Source: an uncultured Chitinophagaceae bacterium
Lineage (GTDB): Bacteria; Bacteroidota; Bacteroidia; Chitinophagales; Chitinophagaceae
Direction of reading: 5' to 3'
Length of the DNA stretch: 6,685 bases
Assembly: GCA_937897585.1 (NCBI GenBank)
Contig: CALCNY010000242.1
Location: forward strand, 1-6,685
In this document: one piece after another, positions 5,363 to 6,685 of the stretch
Numbering within the stretch: position 1 is the first letter of the stretch
Layout of the letters: each line of letters begins with the position of its first letter
The notes under the pieces: generated by a model
The model's input: only the letters and a program-made list of their open reading frames with translations
Database searches by the model: none
What the model was told of the DNA's origin: nothing
Made by a program: the position numbers and the translations under genes

Positions 5363-6580
5363 TTAGTGTGCCGCCCACTCAATCGTATTCAAGTCAATTC
5401 CTTCTTTATACATTTCCCAAAGTGGACTCATTTCTCTTAATTTCAAAACGGTGTCTGTAATAGATTTGATGGTGTAATCAATTTCTTCATCTGTTGTAAA
5501 TCTACTCAATCCAAAACGAAGTGAGCTATGAGCCAAATCATCGCCTAAGCCTAATGCTTTCAACACATAAGAAGGTTCCAATGATGCAGAAGTACAAGCT
5601 GAACCAGAACTCAATGCAATATTTTTATTGAATCCCATCAATAAACCTTCACCTTCAACATGCTTAAATGAAATATTAGTAACGTGAGGCAAACGATGTT
5701 CTCTGCTGCCATTTACATAAGCTTCTTCAATTTTCATCAATTCAGTTTCAAGCTTATCTCTCATTACAGCAATTCTTTTTGCATCAGCTTCCATTTCATT
5801 CATACACAACTCGCAAGCTTTTCCAAATCCTACAATGCCAGTTACATTTAATGTTCCGCTTCTCATACCGCGCTCATGACCGCCGCCATCCATTTGGGCC
5901 GTTACTTTTACTCTTGGATTTTTTCTACGAACATATAAAGCACCCACTCCTTTAGGACCATACATTTTATGAGCAGTGAAAGCCATTAAATCGATTCCAT
6001 CTTTATTAACGTCAACCGGAATTTTACCAACCGCTTGTGTAGCATCAGTAAATACCAACACGCCATGTTTACGAGCAATAGCACTGATTTCTTTGATAGG
6101 CATTACGGTTCCAATTTCATTATTGGCATACATAATTGAAATCAAAATGGTTGTGGGTCTGATGGCGGCTTCCAATTCTGTCAAATCAATCAATCCATCA
6201 GGTTGAACAGTTAGATAAGTAACCTCACCTCCTTGTTTTTCTATATGTTTACAAGTATCCAAAACAGCTTTGTGTTCTGTAGTGGCAGTAATGATGTGAT
6301 TTCCTTTGCTAGCGTACATTTCAAATACACCTTTAATTCCTAAGTTATCAGCTTCAGTTGCTCCTGAAGTGAAAATAATTTCCTTTGGATCAGCTCCTAT
6401 CAATTTTGCCACTTGCTCTCTGGCGTAATCAACAGCTTCTTCAGCAGCCCAACCAAATGGATGGTTTCTGCTGGCAGCATTACCAAACTGATTTAAAAAA
6501 TAAGGTGTCATCGCTTCCAAAACCCTCGGATCCATCGGAGTAGTAGCGTTATTGTCCAAATAAATAGGCAGTTTCAACAT
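5363..6580 (-). CDS. iscS: IscS, cysteine desulfurase
   Basis: This 405-residue class V aminotransferase-fold enzyme depends on pyridoxal phosphate (PLP). It converts L-cysteine to alanine and passes persulfide sulfur to IscU and other acceptors. Visible active-site parts are YLDNNATTP (7-15), FTSGATEADN (70-79), His103 in ATTEHKAVLD, Asp179 and Gln182 in TDATQAVGK, and the PLP lysine Lys205 in TAHKMYGPKGVG. Also visible are RSGTLN (240-245) and the catalytic loop SSGSACTSASLEPS, with Cys329 as the persulfide carrier. The long loop marks group I (IscS/NifS-like), not SufS. The C-terminal SPLWEMYKEGIDLNTIEWAAH region (385-405) closely matches the IscU-binding tail of well-studied IscS proteins. 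It is the first gene of the leftward iscS-iscU-iscA set, with a candidate promoter about 38 bases upstream. The frame and length are normal. NifS is the only alternative name, made unlikely by context. Confidence 0.97.
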   Translation of the reverse strand: MLKLPIYLDNNATTPMDPRVLEAMTPYFLNQFGNAASRNHPFGWAAEEAVDYAREQVAKLIGADPKEIIFTSGATEADNLGIKGVFEMYASKGNHIITATTEHKAVLDTCKHIEKQGGEVTYLTVQPDGLIDLTELEAAIRPTTILISIMYANNEIGTVMPIKEISAIARKHGVLVFTDATQAVGKIPVDVNKDGIDLMAFTAHKMYGPKGVGALYVRRKNPRVKVTAQMDGGGHERGMRSGTLNVTGIVGFGKACELCMNEMEADAKRIAVMRDKLETELMKIEEAYVNGSREHRLPHVTNISFKHVEGEGLLMGFNKNIALSSGSACTSASLEPSYVLKALGLGDDLAHSSLRFGLSRFTTDEEIDYTIKSITDTVLKLREMSPLWEMYKEGIDLNTIEWAAH

Positions 6581-6617
6581 AAAATATGATAAGTTTGTTT
6601 ATATAATTACAATAACG

Positions 6618-6625
6618 CGAAATTA
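6618..6625 (-). promoter_or_regulatory. candidate -7 box of the isc operon promoter
   Basis: Read leftward, TAATTTCG followed by C fits the Bacteroidota -7 pattern TAnnTTYG. It would put the transcription start about 30 bases before the iscS ATG. No TTTG is visible at the usual distance upstream, so the -33 element is weak or absent. The rest of 6581-6685 shows no IscR-like palindrome and no hairpin. The next gene to the right lies outside the window. Confidence 0.4.
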
Positions 6626-6685
6626 GGGCAAAAGGTTTTATTTTGCTAGTGTTTATAGAATTCAATTTCTTATTTAACGCATTTC

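Noticed and set aside
6640..6652. TATTTTGC-like box on the + strand as a promoter for a rightward gene beyond the window
   Set aside because: The spacing inside the box is one base short of TAnnTTTG, there is no -33 element, and the gene it would serve is not in the window.

Overview
The window looks like chromosomal DNA from a Bacteroidota bacterium, most likely a Chitinophagaceae/Sphingobacteriia-type organism. It is AT-rich and has no strong Shine-Dalgarno sequences. It carries the Bacteroidota-specific gldF-gldG pair, a lipoprotein signal ending in Cys-Gln-Lys, and at least one promoter-like box of the Bacteroidota TAnnTTYG type. No phage, insertion sequence, CRISPR array or RNA gene is visible.

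Layout: (1) Positions 15-3170 hold a leftward cluster, transcribed gldF -> gldG -> terC-like, with gaps of 1 and 8 bases. The first two encode membrane parts of the gliding-associated ABC transporter. The last begins as a TerC-family membrane protein but ends in an unrelated tail. (2) Positions 3171-3361 are an AT-rich divergent intergenic region. (3) Positions 3362-4351 encode, rightward, a secreted lipoprotein zinc metalloprotease of the M43 (pappalysin/ulilysin) family with a probable cysteine-switch propeptide. A strong intrinsic terminator follows at 4375-4402. (4) Positions 4488-6580 hold a leftward iron-sulfur cluster assembly set, transcribed iscS -> iscU -> iscA. It converges on the protease gene and shares the terminator hairpin with it. 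The 93-base iscS-iscU gap is almost wholly made of two short degenerate tandem repeat tracts.

The isc genes work together: IscS takes sulfur from cysteine, IscU is the scaffold, and the IscA-type protein is a carrier or accessory protein. hscB, hscA, fdx and iscR are not next to them within the window. GldF and GldG would need an ATPase (GldA) encoded elsewhere.

Most of the window is ordinary housekeeping sequence. The observation most worth checking is the TerC/outer-membrane-like chimera at the left edge. Next is the lipid-anchored, cysteine-switched protease, whose activation would be expected to release it from the membrane. I do not see convincing evidence of a wholly new system.
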